Below, one piece after another: positions 44,289 to 56,623 of a DNA stretch of 64,000 nucleotides (positions within the stretch are counted from its first letter, which is position 1; each line of letters opens with the position of its first letter). Source of the DNA: Pegoplata infirma. Taxonomy: Eukaryota; Arthropoda; Insecta; Diptera; Anthomyiidae. Under the pieces are notes generated by a model. It was not told the origin of the DNA, did not search any database, and was given only the letters and a program-made list of their open reading frames with translations. The translations under genes were made by a program, and so were the position numbers. The stretch covers positions 195,394,692-195,458,691 of the forward strand of contig OY992540.1 of assembly GCA_963921195.1 (NCBI GenBank). Direction: 5' to 3'.

Positions 44289-46622
44289 TACTAAAAAAGC
44301 TTTGTACCAAAAAAAATGTTTTTATGCAAGGTGTCCTTGCACTAAATATATTTACATTCAGAAAGTTTTGGACATTGCGAAGGATATTCCAAGTCGAATT
44401 TAACTTTAATGTGTAATATTTGCCCAGAACTTTATTTAAAAACTTTGCAGAGTTTCGAAAAGTTTACACTAACAAGGGAAGTATTCATACCGTTATAAAC
44501 CAATTTGCTTTCATTCATATATATTGGTTCGAAAGGGTTGGAATTCTTACCTTGTAAGAAAAAAAAAATCAAGCAAAAACAGTCTCATATTAAAAATAAA
44601 ACGGTAAAAAAGTCAACAAAGCTCGTTATTGCTTAAATAAAACTTACATTTTTAAATCAAAGTTGCTTCAATTTTAATTTAAAGTTTTATTGTTGATTTA
44701 ATGTTGTTACAGTTTGATTTTTATATTATTCCATACCATTAATTACAACAGATTTTTTTAATGTCTTACGCTTTTTTCTCTGATCAAAAATGGCTACCCG
44801 AAAAAAATGGCCCACCCATACCAGAAACATGTGTTTCATATGTTTCTAATTTTCCAAAATGTTTGTATATTTTTCAGAACATTTTTTTTTTTGATTTTTT
44901 TCTTAACTTTTAAGAGTATCAAAACAATTTTTAAAATGTTTCTGATTTTTTTTTTAATTTTCCAGAATTTATCTGATGTTTTTAGATTTTTTTTTAGATT
45001 TTTTTCAGATTTTTCTTGACTTGTTTTCAGTATATTGACAAGAGTTTTATACAAGAAATTAAAGTAGTTAAGTGGTTACAAAACAAAAAAAGCAGAATCA
45101 AACACAGACTGGTGTAGGTTAAAAAAATATATCAAGCCTAAAGATATTATTGTGTTACTTTGTCAAAAAAATATTAATATTGATTAATTTTGGCATACTT
45201 TGTAAACAAGGTTAAAAGTAAAGCCGCAAAGTGTCGCAGAAACTGATAATTTTTCTGAAATAAAAATTTTCTTTTTGAAATCTAGTAAGTTTTATAATGG
45301 AAAAAAGGTCATGTATAGGAGTTTTTCCTAATACGAAAAATGTGTTACAAAAAAATTCTATATTAATTAATAGACAATATAGAATTGAATAAAAAAGGTC
45401 GAATAAATATAATAATATTGTTACAAAAAAATAATAAAAAATATGTGAAAAATTTAAAAGTCTCACACTCTAAACCATGTTTTCTATACATAAAACATTT
45501 AACACGTTTAATAAAGTTATCTATGTTGATATCTTTTTTTAATTAATCATTTACTTAACTTATTTAATTATAAGATAAATTTTTCAAAACAAAAGACTTA
45601 AGACACATACTTCTTTTTAAAATATATTTTAATTGTATTTTTTAATACATTATTTATCGCTGTTGTTTTAAAAGCATTAAATAAATTACAAATATTTTAA
45701 ACAATAATAAAACCTCTCACTTTTTTTATTTTTTATTATTATAACAATATTAAGATTTTTTAATTCCTATATTTTTTTTTCATTTTCTTTCTACAATCTG
45801 ATAAATATTTTTTTTTTATTTTAAACATTGTAAATGCATCAGTACCATATAATCAATATGTGTTAAAATTTATGGGTGTATGTGCTATAATTTTGCAAAG
45901 TGATGTGGTAAATTTAGTAGCAAAAGAGCAAAAAAAAAAAGTAATTTTAAAATTCAATTATTTCTTATCGAAGAAAAAAAATTAAAAATATTAAAAAAAA
46001 AATCTATGCAGGTGTAAACATAAAAGTTTTCATATTTTTTTTTTAACTTTAATATCAAAACAAAAGATTTTAAATAAAATAAAAAATATTAACAAGAATT
46101 TTTAACATGTTTTTGATAAACTTAAAAATGAGGAAGGTAGAACAAGATTCAGATAAGAATTATTCTGAAAATGCAAAAAGAATTTTTTTACGTTTAAAAT
46201 ACTTTTTCATTCAAAATAAAGGAAATCTATGAGAATTTTTTTTTCAGAATATTTCATACATTTTTTAAATAACCTAAATTTTTGGAAACATAGATTTTCT
46301 TCCTATAAAAAAAATTGCGTATAAATTTAAATTTTAAAAAAATTTCGTAAAAAAAAAATTTCAAATTCAAAAAATTTGTTCAAAATACTGTGTCCGAATC
46401 AGATTTTAAAACATTTTTATTAAGAAAAAAATTTTTACATTCTTTAAAATCCTATTAACATCCTAAATAAGCCTTCTTTGCCATTAAAATCATTCGTAAG
46501 TGCATTTGTTTGTACGCACAATAAGTATAGAATTAACAGGGCAACCAAAAAAAATGCAATATTATGTTTTTTTCCTAAACGTCAAAGTAAACATGTAATT
46601 TTTTTTTTTTTAATTTTATATT
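44289..46622. other. AT-rich region, no gene supported
   Basis: A degenerate HINE tail TTCCAAGTCGAATTTAAC lies at 44387. CACTAACAAGGGAAGT at 44468 resembles the end of the TAA-flanked MITE. A T-rich CTGAATTTTT-like patch lies at 44860-45020. No coding signal. Confidence 0.35.
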
Positions 46623-46683
46623 TCAGGTCGGTTGATTGAAAATTGATACCTGTATCGTGTTAACACCGTTACATGGATAGACA
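46623..46683 (-). mobile_element. HINE-B fragment, left flank of the CACTC insertion
   Basis: It contains GGTCGGTTGATTGAAAATTG and ATCGTGTTAACACCGTTA, matching the body of the complete HINE-B copy near 22575-22620. It continues at 49142. Confidence 0.6.
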
Positions 46684-47334
46684 CACTCAAACGAAAAATT
46701 CTGCCAAAAAATCTGTAAAACAACTTTCAATTTGGTTAAGCAAATTTTCAGCAGATTTTTCTGTTAAAATGTATAATATTTACTAAAATCTCTGTCATTC
46801 AGTTTTACAAAATAACAGAAATTTTACTGCGTTTTTACTTATTCTGTTTGCTGAATTTCTAAATATTTTTGAACATATTTTTAGTAGATTACTTTGTAAT
46901 TGTACAGAAATAGTTTGCTGTCATACTTTTTTCAAAAAAATTTCTAAGTTTTTTTTTTCAAAGTGTTAATTTTTTTTTTTTTTTTATGCAATTAAAATGA
47001 TATTTTTAAACATATTTTTAGCAGATTATTTTGTAATTTTACAGAAATAGTTTGCTGTCATAATTTTTTCAAGAAAATTTTTTAAATTTTTTTCGTTTTT
47101 TATACAATTAAAACGATTGAGCCCAATAAATGACAAAACTAAAAAAAATCAGTAGATTATATTGCTAATGTTACAGAAACATTTTTTTTTTTAAATGTCT
47201 ATATTAAAAAAAAAAAACAAGTAAGAAGACCATTTAATACCCTACACCAGAGTTTCCCGGAAAATGGGTTCCAAGTTCAAACATGGACTAATTAGATCTA
47301 TATTCTGTCAAATCTTTAATAAGTGTAAAAAGCA

Positions 47335-48264
47335 ATATTTTTCAGGCGGAACTGTATGCAGTGTCGGAGGCTGCTAGACTCATTTCAATGAGACCGATCT
47401 ACTCTAGTGAGATCATTATATACATTGATAGTCAAGCGGCTTTAAAGGCATTAGGAAATAGGAATATTCGATCTAGGGTAGTCAGCCGTTGTCGCCAAGA
47501 GCTTCAGGCTCTTATCGAACAACACTCTTTAAGACTGTGCTGGGTCCCAGGTCATAAAAATATTCCAGGGAATGAAAAAGCGGACGAGCTAGCTCGTATG
47601 GGCGCCATTCTACCATCCAACGCAATTAGGACCGATGTACATCTGGGCCTGGATGCTATTTACATGGAGATCAGGAAAAACTTTGAACGCCAAGAAGATT
47701 CAAGATGGGAATGCAGACATGACTGTATCCAAACAAAGGCTCTATGGACTCGCGGCGAAAATCGTGTTCAAAAAACGCTTTTACATATGGAAAAGGCAGA
47801 TCTAAGGAAGTATGTAGGTATAATAACAGGCCACACCGGCTTGAAATGTTATTTGAAAAAGTTAAGATTAATTATGGATGACTTGTGCAGATGGTGCGGG
47901 GACGAAGAGACAGTGGAAGATTCACTCCATTATCTTTGTCAGTGCCCTGCACTATCTCGCACTCGATTTAATTGTTTTGGCTCTTACTTCTTTCAGAATG
48001 TGGAGGAACTAAGAGGGATCAGCCCGTGGAAGATGTTAAAATATATTAAGCTGAGTAAATTTGATGAGACGCATGTGTGGACTTAAATAGTCATGCTATG
48101 GGACAGGAAGACAGAAGAACGTGAATTAATGTATAGAGAAGCCCAACACCCCACCACAATCCCCCCTCCCCCCCCCTTCAACACACCCCCTCTTCATGAG
48201 GTATCACTATGGATCAGGATCTGGTCTTGTGGACACTATGTCAACCTCTCAACCTAACCTAACC
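47335..48264 (+). mobile_element. 5'-truncated non-LTR retrotransposon insertion with TSD
   Basis: The insertion is flanked by a 9-bp direct repeat TAAAAAGCA (47326-47334 and 48265-48273). It interrupts a HINE-B copy whose sequence resumes after it. The 3' UTR (48087-48250) has a run of C near 48165 and ends in about three CCTAA units (48251-48267) rather than poly(A). The exact 3' boundary is ambiguous by a few A residues shared with the duplication. Confidence 0.85.
47343..48086 (+). CDS. Partial non-LTR retrotransposon ORF2: RNase H domain plus C-terminal zinc knuckle
   Basis: This is the 3' remnant of a LINE-type polyprotein, about 247 codons, open at its 5' end and ending in a stop at 48084-48086. 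The fragment begins with QAELYAV. The E of the AEL motif (residue 3) is the second catalytic acid of RNase H1 folds. The third acid is the D of YIDSQ (residue 29). WVPGHKN follows from residue 67, and NEKADELA carries the fourth acid at residue 81. The first catalytic D (usually in an FTDGS-like strand) and the whole endonuclease/reverse transcriptase part are missing. A TGHTGLKCYLKK segment and a CX2C-X10-HX4C knuckle (CRWC near residue 182) are typical of the C-terminus of RNase H-bearing LINEs in insects. GTG at 47361 is internal to the reading frame and not a real start. The element is 5'-truncated by target-primed reverse transcription, so this copy cannot be autonomous. Family level (I, Loa or R1-like) is not resolved. 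Confidence 0.9.
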   Translation, partial: QAELYAVSEAARLISMRPIYSSEIIIYIDSQAALKALGNRNIRSRVVSRCRQELQALIEQHSLRLCWVPGHKNIPGNEKADELARMGAILPSNAIRTDVHLGLDAIYMEIRKNFERQEDSRWECRHDCIQTKALWTRGENRVQKTLLHMEKADLRKYVGIITGHTGLKCYLKKLRLIMDDLCRWCGDEETVEDSLHYLCQCPALSRTRFNCFGSYFFQNVEELRGISPWKMLKYIKLSKFDETHVWT

Positions 48265-49141
48265 TAAAAAGCACTTACTAATCAAATTTGAGTGGAATAG
48301 GCTTCTTTTTGTTGACAATAAATCGCTTCAACTGAATATCAGGCCAAATTTCCACATGGGACTTAAGTCCAAAAATGGTCTGATGATAATCAGATTTGAT
48401 AAGGTTATAAAAGTACGCGTTTAACATACACAAACAGAATTTTAAATAATTTTTTTTTATTTTCATTTAATTTGAGAGATTTGTGTGAAAATCGGGAAGG
48501 TGGTTTGTATGGGGGCTACAAGAAGAACTGGTCCGATTTCTTTAAAATTCGGAATGGTGATTTGTGTGGATAACACATGATTACCTGTCAAATTTCGAAA
48601 ATATACCTATTAAAATGCGGCTATTAGAGTAATTTGAGCCAAAACTAAAGAGGGCCTTTGTATAGAGGCTATGTCTAAATATGGACCGATTTTTTCCATA
48701 GGCTTCGTCCTTGGGCCAAAAGAGGCTTAAGTTTCAAATTTCAAGTCAATTGAATAAGAATTGCGACCTGTAACGTGTTTACACCGTTTACGAGACAGGC
48801 GGAAGGACGGACAGACGGACGGACAGACATCGCTAAATCGACTCAAAAAGTGATTCTAAGTCGATCGGTATACTTAAAAGTGGGTCTAGGACCAATATTT
48901 CGGGTAGTTACAAACATCAGCACAAACTCATTATACCCTGTACCACAGTGTGGTGTAGGATATAAAAACTATAAAAAATTTCATGTAAATCATTTTTTTT
49001 ACATGTAAAAAAAATTTCTAGAAAATATCTTAACAGATTTCTTTGCTGTTTTGACAGATTTCTCTGCTGATTTTTACCTAGATAATTATGACAGATTTTC
49101 AGCAAACAGTGTCTGCTAAAATCAGCAGATTTGTTTGAGTG

Positions 49142-49305
49142 CAGAGATGGACGGACAGATGTACACATAGACAGATGGAGAGACAGATGGACGGAAATCG
49201 CTAAACCGACTTAAAATGTGATTCTGAGATGTGTCTTTACACCAATATTTGAAAAAGTTACAAACATCAGCACAAACTCATTGTGCACTGCACAGTGGTT
49301 TAAAA
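49142..49305 (-). mobile_element. HINE-B fragment, right flank of the CACTC insertion
   Basis: A GGACGGACAGA microsatellite is followed by ATCGCTAAACCGACTTA and TTACAAACATCAGCACAAAC, diagnostic of the HINE-B 5' part read in reverse. Confidence 0.7.
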
Positions 49306-49442
49306 TCGTTTTTTTTTTTTTTTTAATACGGCCATTCAGTAAGAACAAGACCGACTGAAGTGAAATTTATACCAGCTATAGCCAATGTGATTTCGACCCA
49401 TAGAAGCGACATTGAGGCAATTGTGGGGAAAATAGCACCTCA

Positions 49443-52195
49443 TCGTAGAAAAATTTGTATATCCGAAATTTTCGATAGAAAAATTGTCTTCTAAAAATAT
49501 TCGATAAAAAAATTGCCTCTTAAAAAATTTCTATAGAAAAATTGTCTTTGAACAATTTTCTACAGAAAAATTGTCTTTGAGAAATTTGCTAAAGAAAAAT
49601 TGTCTTTTAGAATTTTTTTTATAGAAACATTGTCTTTTAGAATTTTTTTATAGAAAAAAATCTTCTTTCAAAAATTTTCTAGAGAAATATTGTCTTTTAG
49701 AAATTTTCGATAGAAAACTTTGTCTTTTAGATAAAAAAAATTGTTTTTTCGAAAGTTTCTATAGAAAAATTGTCTTTCGAAAATTTTCTATAAATTTTTT
49801 TTTCAGAAGTTTTCTGTAGAAAAATTGTCTTTTAGAAATTTTTTTATAGAAAAATTGTTTTTTTTAAGAAATTTTCGATAGAAAAATTTATCTTTTAGAA
49901 ATTTTCTAAAAATAATTTCTTTTTGAAATTTTCTATAGAAAAATTGTTCAAACATTATTTATAAAAAATTATCTTTCAGAAATTTTCTATAGAAAAGTTG
50001 TCTTTTAGAATTGTTCTATAAAAAAATTGTCTTTGAACAATTATCTATAGATAAATTGTGTTTGAGAAATTTGCTATAGAAAAATTGTCTTTTAGAAATT
50101 TTTGATGGAAAAATTGTCTTTCAAACATTTTCTATAAAAAAAAATTTTCTTTCAAAAGCTTTCTACAGAAAAATTGTCTTTTAGAAGTTTTCGATGAAAA
50201 AATTGTCTTTTAGAAGTATAAAAAAAATCTTCTTTCAGAAATTTTATATAGAAAAATTGTCTTGCAGACGTTTTCTATAGAAAAGTTGTATTTTAGAAAT
50301 TTTCTATGAAAAAATTGTCTTTTAGAAATTTTTTATAGAAAAATTCTCTTTTAGAAATTTTCTACAGAAAAATTGTCTTTCAAAAATTTTCTATAAAAAA
50401 ATCTTCTTTCAGAAATTTTTTATACAAAATGGTATTTCCGAAATTTTTGATAGAAAAATTGTCTATAAAAAATTGTCTTTTAGAAGTTTTCTATAGAAAA
50501 ATTGTCTTTGAACAATTTTCTATAAAAAAAATTGTTTTCTATAGAAAAATTGTCTTGCAGAAATTTTCGATAGAAAAATTTGAGTTTTAGAAATTTTCTA
50601 AAAAAAAATGTCGTTTAGAAATTTTCTTTAGAAAAACTGTTGTTCAAACATTTTCTATAAAAAAATCTTTTTCCAAAAGTTTTCTATAGAAAAATTGTCT
50701 TTTAGAAATTTTCTATAGAAAAATTGTTTTTTAGATTTTTTTTTAATAGAAAAATTTCCTTTGAACAATTTTCTATAGAAAAACTGTCTTTGAGAAATTT
50801 GGTAGCGAAAAATTGTATTTTAGAAATTTTCTATAGAAAAATTGTCTTTTAGAAATTTTTTATAGAAAAATTTTCTTTGAACAATTTTCTATAGAAAAAT
50901 TGTCTTTGAGAAATTTGCTACAGAAAAAATTGCCTATCGGAAATTTTCTGTAGAAAAATTGTCTTTTATAATTTTTTTTATAGAAAAATTATCTTTCAAA
51001 AATTTTCTATCAAAAAAATCTTCTTTCAGAAATTTTTTATCGAAAAATTTTCTTTTGGAAATTTTAGATACAAAAATTGTTTTTTTTAGAAATTTTCTAA
51101 AAAAAATTATCTCTTCGAAATTTTCTATAGCAAAATTGTCTTTCAAACATGTTCTATAAAAATCTTCTTCCAAAAGTTTTTTACAGAAAAATTGTCTTTC
51201 AGAAATTTTTTATAGAAAAATTGTCTTTTAAAAATTTTTGATAGAAAAATTTGTCTTTTCGAAATTTTTTATAAAAAAATTGTCTTTTAGAAATTTTCTA
51301 TAGAAAAATTGTCTTTGAACAATTTTCAATAGAAAAACTGTCTTTGAGAAATTTTCTATAGAAAAATTGTCTTTTAGAAATTTTCTATCGAAAAATTGTC
51401 GTTTTGAAATTTTCGAAAGAAAAATGTGTGTTTTAGAAATTTTCTAAAAAAAATTGTCTTATCGAAATTTTCCTAAGAAAAAATTTTTTATAAAAAAATC
51501 TTCTTTTAAAAGTTGTCTGTAGAAAAATTGCCTTTCAGAAATTTTCTTTAGAAATATTGTCTTTTAGAAATTTTTGATAAAAAACTTTGTCTTTTAGAAG
51601 TGCATTATCGAAATTTTCTTTAGAAAAATTGTCTTTCAAAAATTTTATATAAAAAAATCTTCTTTTAAAAGTTTTGTACAGAAAAATTGTCTTTCAGAAA
51701 TTTTCTATAGAAAAACTGTGTTGCAGAAATTTTCCATTGAAAAATTGCCTTACAGAAATTTTCTATAGAAAAATTGTCTTTAAGAATTGTTTTATAGAAA
51801 AATTGTCTTTCAAAAATTGTCTATCAAAATTTTCTATAGAAAAATTGTCTTTGAGAAATTTGCTATAGAAAAATTGTTTTTTAGAAATTTTCTGTAGAAA
51901 AATTGTCTTTCAAAATATTTCTTTCAAAAAAATCTTCTTTTAGAAATTTTCTATAGAAATATTGTCTTTTAAAAATTTTTATAGAAAATTTGTCTTTTAG
52001 AAATTTTCTATAGAAAAATTGTCTTTTAGAAAATTTCTATAGAAAAATTGTATTTCAAAAATTTTCTATCGAAAAAATTGTCTTTCAAACATTTTCTATA
52101 AAAAAGACTTCTTTCAGAAATTTTCTGTTCAAAAACTGTGTTTCCGAAATTTTTGATAGAAAAATTGTCTTCTAAAAGTTTTCTATAAAAATATT
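49443..52195. repeat. 29-bp satellite, block 1
   Basis: The monomer combines AGAAATTTTCTATAGAAA and AATTGTCTTTT (29 bp). About 90-95 divergent units show frequent small indels. A TTTTCTATAGAAAA palindrome is the conserved core. Confidence 0.9.
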
Positions 52196-54617
52196 GTGCT
52201 CGATTCTCGAATACGATTTCATTATTGACCTAATATTTAAAAATTTGATATTCTTTCGAATTTTAGGATTTTTAAATTTGTTCTTCGAATTTTTAAAGAT
52301 ATTAACTATATCATTGAAAATTTGATAGATCGCCACAAAACTGGACTTAGGTACTCCGATTAACTTTATATTATGCATACGGATACTCTATGGAGCCATT
52401 TTAGTTTTTGCATTTAAAGTTTAAAAAAAAATTAAAAACTCGCGATTTTTTTAGCGTTTTAAATTTTTCAAAAAATGAAAAAAATTCAAAATTTAGTCAA
52501 CTTTGAAGAGCTACATTTCCTAAAGTATATATCGGATTTCAATTCTGTTCAACGCATTCGAAAGGTATACTCGTCTTCTTTATGACTAATATTTTTTAAA
52601 GAAAAAATTGTGTCTAAAAATGCAGTTTTAAGACAAATGCAATTTTGAAATGCATTTTTCAGAACTTACTACATCTTCGATTTTTAAAAAACCAACATTT
52701 TTGAAAAGATTGAAGTTTTTACATTAAATATAGCTAACAAATACTTTGGGACACACATTCGTGCTATTTTTAACGATTTTATGAAAAATATCTTACTAAA
52801 TTTTTCATATAAAAAGTTCAAAAAAATTTATTTTATCTAGTATTTTAAAATTTTGTATTATTGTAGAAATTTTTTCAAAAAGTATTCCACTTCAATAATC
52901 TTCATTAATAAAAGTAAGTATCGCATTTAACTGTCTTAAAAAGTTGTTTACAGATTTGACTGTGTTTTCTAAAATTATCAGTTTTAAAATAAGATTTTTT
53001 AAGGCAATGCATTTTAATTATAATTTTTAAGATGCATTTAGTTTACGTGATGCATTTAAGTTTTCGTAAATGTCTTTCTTGATTTTAAATCTGGGGTGCC
53101 TACTACTAAATTTCGATGAAAATTAAAATCTTCACCGAAGCCGTTTTTGAAAATATCGCAGTCAAACGTCAAAAAATTTAAGCGATGCCATTTAAAGCGA
53201 TGCCATTGATTTGCAAACATATTTGGTTTATGCTCTAACTGAAAAAAACATTCATTTCCATGAAAATCCTCTCCTTGCTAATAACCAAAATTATTCCTTG
53301 CAAAAAATTAAAAAAAAAAAGTTATTCACATTTTTTTATTTTAATGGTTTTGTGAAGGAAAAAAAATTTTTAAATTTCAAAAATATTATTTTTTGAAAAT
53401 AATTAAAAATATTGTTATATATCCTAGAAGGCCTAAGTTTGTGTTAATACTTATATTTTCATGTATATACTTTTTGGCGGTATTAATATCTCGTTATTTT
53501 TTTTTTTTACAGAAATCGCAAAGTTTTTAGCTCGGACTCGGACTTTAAAAGTGCAATTATTGGCAACAAAAACACTACAATTGCAAAAAGTGAATTTGGA
53601 ATTTTATTGCATTTTTCCCGAGGATAATTTTTGTCTTTTTTCTTATTTCATATTTCTGATTATTTCATTTTCTTATTTTTTCAAAAACGGCTCCGGTGAA
53701 GATTTTGATTTTCGTCGAAAAATATACATAGTAGTGGGGCACTCCAGATTCAAAATAAAGAAAGAAATTTACGAAAACTTAAATGCATCACGTAAACTAA
53801 ATGCATCTTAAAAACTCTAATTGAAATGCATTGTCTTATATTAAAACTAATAATTTTAGAAACACAGTTAAATCTGTAAACAACTTTTTAAAACAGTTAA
53901 ATGCGATACTTACTTTTATTAATGAAGATTATTGAAGTGGAATACTTTTTGAAAAAATTTCTACAATAATACAAAATTTTAAAATACTAAACAAAATAAT
54001 TTTTTTTTAACTTTTTACGTGAAAAATTTAGTGAGATATTTTTCATAAAATCGTTAAAAATAGCACGAATGCGTGTCCCAAAGTATTTGTTAGCTATATT
54101 TAATGTAAAAACTTCAATCTTTTCAAAAATTTTGGTTTTTTAAAAATCGAAGATGTAGTAAGTTCTGAAAAATGCATTTCAAAATTGCATTTGTCTTAAA
54201 ACTGCATTTTTAGATCCAGTTTTTTTCTTTAAAAAATAATAATTATAAAGAAGACGAGTATACCTTTCGAATGCGCTGAACAGAATTGAAATCCGATATG
54301 TACTTTAGGAAATATAGCTCTTCAAATTTGACTACATTTTGCATTTTTCTCATTTTTTGAAAAATTTAAAACGCTAATTAAATCGCGAGTTTTTAATTTT
54401 TTTTAAAACTCTAAATGCAAATATCCAAATTGCTCCATAGAGTATCCGTGTGCATAATATAAAGTTAATCGGAGAACCTAAGTCCAGATTTATTGCGTTT
54501 TCTATTGATTTCTCGTGTTTTCAATGATATATTTAATTGTTAGAAAAAAAAAATCGAAAGAATATTAAATTTTTAAAAATTAGGTAAATGGTGAAAACGT
54601 AGTCTAGAATCGAGCAC
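52196..54617. mobile_element. 2.42-kb foldback element inside the 29-bp satellite
   Basis: GTGCTCGATTCTCGAATACG at the left is mirrored by AGAATCGAGCAC at the right, flanked by ATT on both sides. Arms of about 950 bp (to ~53150 and from ~53680) share GATACTCTATGGAGC, GAATACTTTTTGAAAA-type, TTAAATGCGATACTTAC and GCATTTAGTTTACGTGATGC words in mirror order. The ~520-bp centre holds a 116-codon F-rich frame that was not recognised. A deleted relative lies at 32931-33100. Confidence 0.85.
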
Positions 54618-56113
54618 ATTGTCTTTTAGAAATTTTCTGTAGAAAAATTGTCTTTTAGAAATTTTCTATAATAAAATTGTCCGTCAGAAATTTTCTGTAG
54701 AAAAATTGTGTTTTAGAAATTTTTATAGAAAAATTCTCTTGTAGAAATTTTTTTATAGAAAAATAGTCTTTCAAAATTTTCTTTAAAAAATTCTCTTTTA
54801 GAAATTTTCTATGGAAAAATTGTCTATGAACAATTTTCTATAGAAAAATTGTCTTTGAGAAATTTGCTATAGAAAAATTATCTTTCCGAAAATTTCTATA
54901 GAAAAATTGTCTTTCAGAAATTTTCTAAAGAAATATTGTTTTTAAGAAATTTTTTATAAAAAAATTGTATTTCCGAAATTTTTGATAGGTCTTCTAAAAA
55001 TTTTATACAAAAAAATTGTCTTTGAGAAATTTGCTATCGAAAAATTGTCTTTAAGAAATTTTTTAGAGAAAATGTGTTTTTGAACAATTTTCTATAGAAA
55101 AATTGTCTTTTAGAAATTTTCTATAGAAAAATTGTCTTAGAAATTTTCTACAGAAAAATTGTCTTAGAAATTCTCTATAGAAAAATTGTTTTTCAAAAAT
55201 TTTCTATAGAAAAATTGTCTTTTAGAAATTTTCTATAGAAAAATTGTCTTTTAGAAATTTTGTATAGAAAAATTGTCTTTTAGAAATTTTCTATAAAAAA
55301 ATTGTCTATCGGCAATTTTCTATAGAAAAATTGCCTTTTAGAAATTTTCTATAGAAAAATTATCTTTTAGAAATTTTCTATAGAAAATTGGCTGTCAAAA
55401 ATTTTCTATAAAAAAAACTTCTTTCAAAAGTTTTCTATAGAAAAATTGTCTTTCAGAAACTTATGATTGAAAAATTGTCTGTCAAAAATTTTCTATCACA
55501 AAAATCTTCTTTCAGAAATTTTCTATATAAAAATTATATATCCGAAATTTTCGATAGGAAAATTGTCTTCTAAAAATTTTCTATAAAAAATTGTCTTTTA
55601 GAAATTTTCTATAGAAAAATTGTCTTTTAGAAATTTTCTATAGAAAAATTGGCTGTCAAAAATTTTCTATAAAAAAAAATCTTCTTTCAGAAATTTTTGA
55701 TAGAAAAATTGTCTTTTAGAAAGTTTTGATAGAAAAATTGGCTTTTAGAAATTTTCTATCGAAAAATTCTCTTTTAGAAATTTTCTATAGAAGAATTGTC
55801 CTTAGAAATTTTCTATAGAAAATTTGTTTTTCAAAAATTTTCTATAAAAAAAATATTCTTTTAGAAATTTTCTATGCAGAAATTGTGTTTCAGAAATTGT
55901 CTATAGAAAAATTTTCTTTTAGGAATTTTCTATAGTAAAATTGTCTTTCAAAAATGTTCATTATCTTTGAACAATTATCTATAGAAAGTTTGTCTTTGAG
56001 AAATTTGCTATATAAAAATTGTCTTTTAGAATTTTTTTTTATAGAAAAATTGTCTTTAAAAAATTTTCTATCAAAAAATCTTCTTTCAGAAATTTTCTAA
56101 GAAATATTGTCTT
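54618..56113. repeat. 29-bp satellite, block 2
   Basis: Continuation of block 1 in the same orientation. It contains the most regular units of the array (about 55080-55400). Confidence 0.9.
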
Positions 56114-56117
56114 TTAG

Positions 56118-56623
56118 CCCTTTGACGACCATACATTTTCTGCCGATGCGATTTTAAGTTTCTGTTTATTGGCGTGATCTTTGACCAAATAATAGTTATG
56201 AAACAAAAAAATGGAACCCTAACCCCTCTCTTTCCCCCTTATTTTTCTTGGTGAAAAAATGTTCCCTTTGACGGTTCCGCAGTTCTGGACAAAGCTATTT
56301 GCTACTTGCTGCAATTTTTAAGATCTTTAACCCAATAATAGTTACCCTAAAAGAATTTGAACCTCTAAACCCCCTTCTTGCCCCCGATTTTGCTCATCAA
56401 GTAAAGATCCTTTTGTCCCTTAAATTGAGAAAATTATTTTACAAACTTTGAGGGCTTACAGTGAGTAAGTGGATCAAATTAGAGACTAACTGTAAACAAC
56501 ACTTTTGTTGCCATTCAATACTCTACAATTCATCTTTTATGACACTTACCTTATCATTCACTTGAACAAAAATAATCACCAAAAACGCTTTGGCAAGTAT
56601 ACTTGCCTGTGGTCGTTAAAGGG
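56118..56623. mobile_element. 506-bp piggyBac-like MITE with TTAG duplication
   Basis: Ends CCCTTTGACGACCA and TGGTCGTTAAAGGG (14-bp TIR, one mismatch). TTAG lies at 56114-56117 and 56624-56627. Removing one TTAG and the element restores the satellite word CTTTTAGAAATTTTCG. A subterminal palindrome GGCAAGTATACTTGCC lies at 56592-56607. CCC...GGG ends with a 4-bp target fit piggyBac-like elements, although TTAA is usual. Confidence 0.85.

Larger units (their letters stand above)
47216..48966 (-). mobile_element. HINE subfamily B copy, interrupted by the retrotransposon
   Basis: Read on the minus strand it starts TATACCCTACACCACACTGTG near 48966, contains the AGTCGATTTAGCGATGTCC body and CCGT-type microsatellite near 48800, and ends with CTTACTTGTT at 47216. 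The 930-bp LINE fragment splits it. It lies inside the CACTC element at 46684-49141. Confidence 0.75.
46684..49141. mobile_element. CACTCAAAC-ended TIR element with CA duplication
   Basis: The left terminus CACTCAAACGAAAAATTCTGC mirrors the right terminus (reverse complement CACTCAAACAAATCTGCTG). A 2-bp CA flanks each end. The outside sequence on both sides is a single HINE-B copy (46623-46683 and 49142-49305), which confirms an insertion. The body has CAGCAGATT motifs at both ends and an internal ~137-bp near-duplication (about 46872 and 47009). It hosts the HINE-B at 47216-48966. No transposase was found. Confidence 0.7.

Noticed and set aside
53461..53811. 116-codon frame in the centre of the 2.4-kb foldback element
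   Set aside because: Hydrophobic and F-rich, extends into one arm, no transposase-like motif. Kept only as a remark on the element.
49443..56113. CRISPR-like array (short units, regular spacing)
   Set aside because: There are no unique spacers. Units are contiguous 29-bp monomers in an evidently eukaryotic context.
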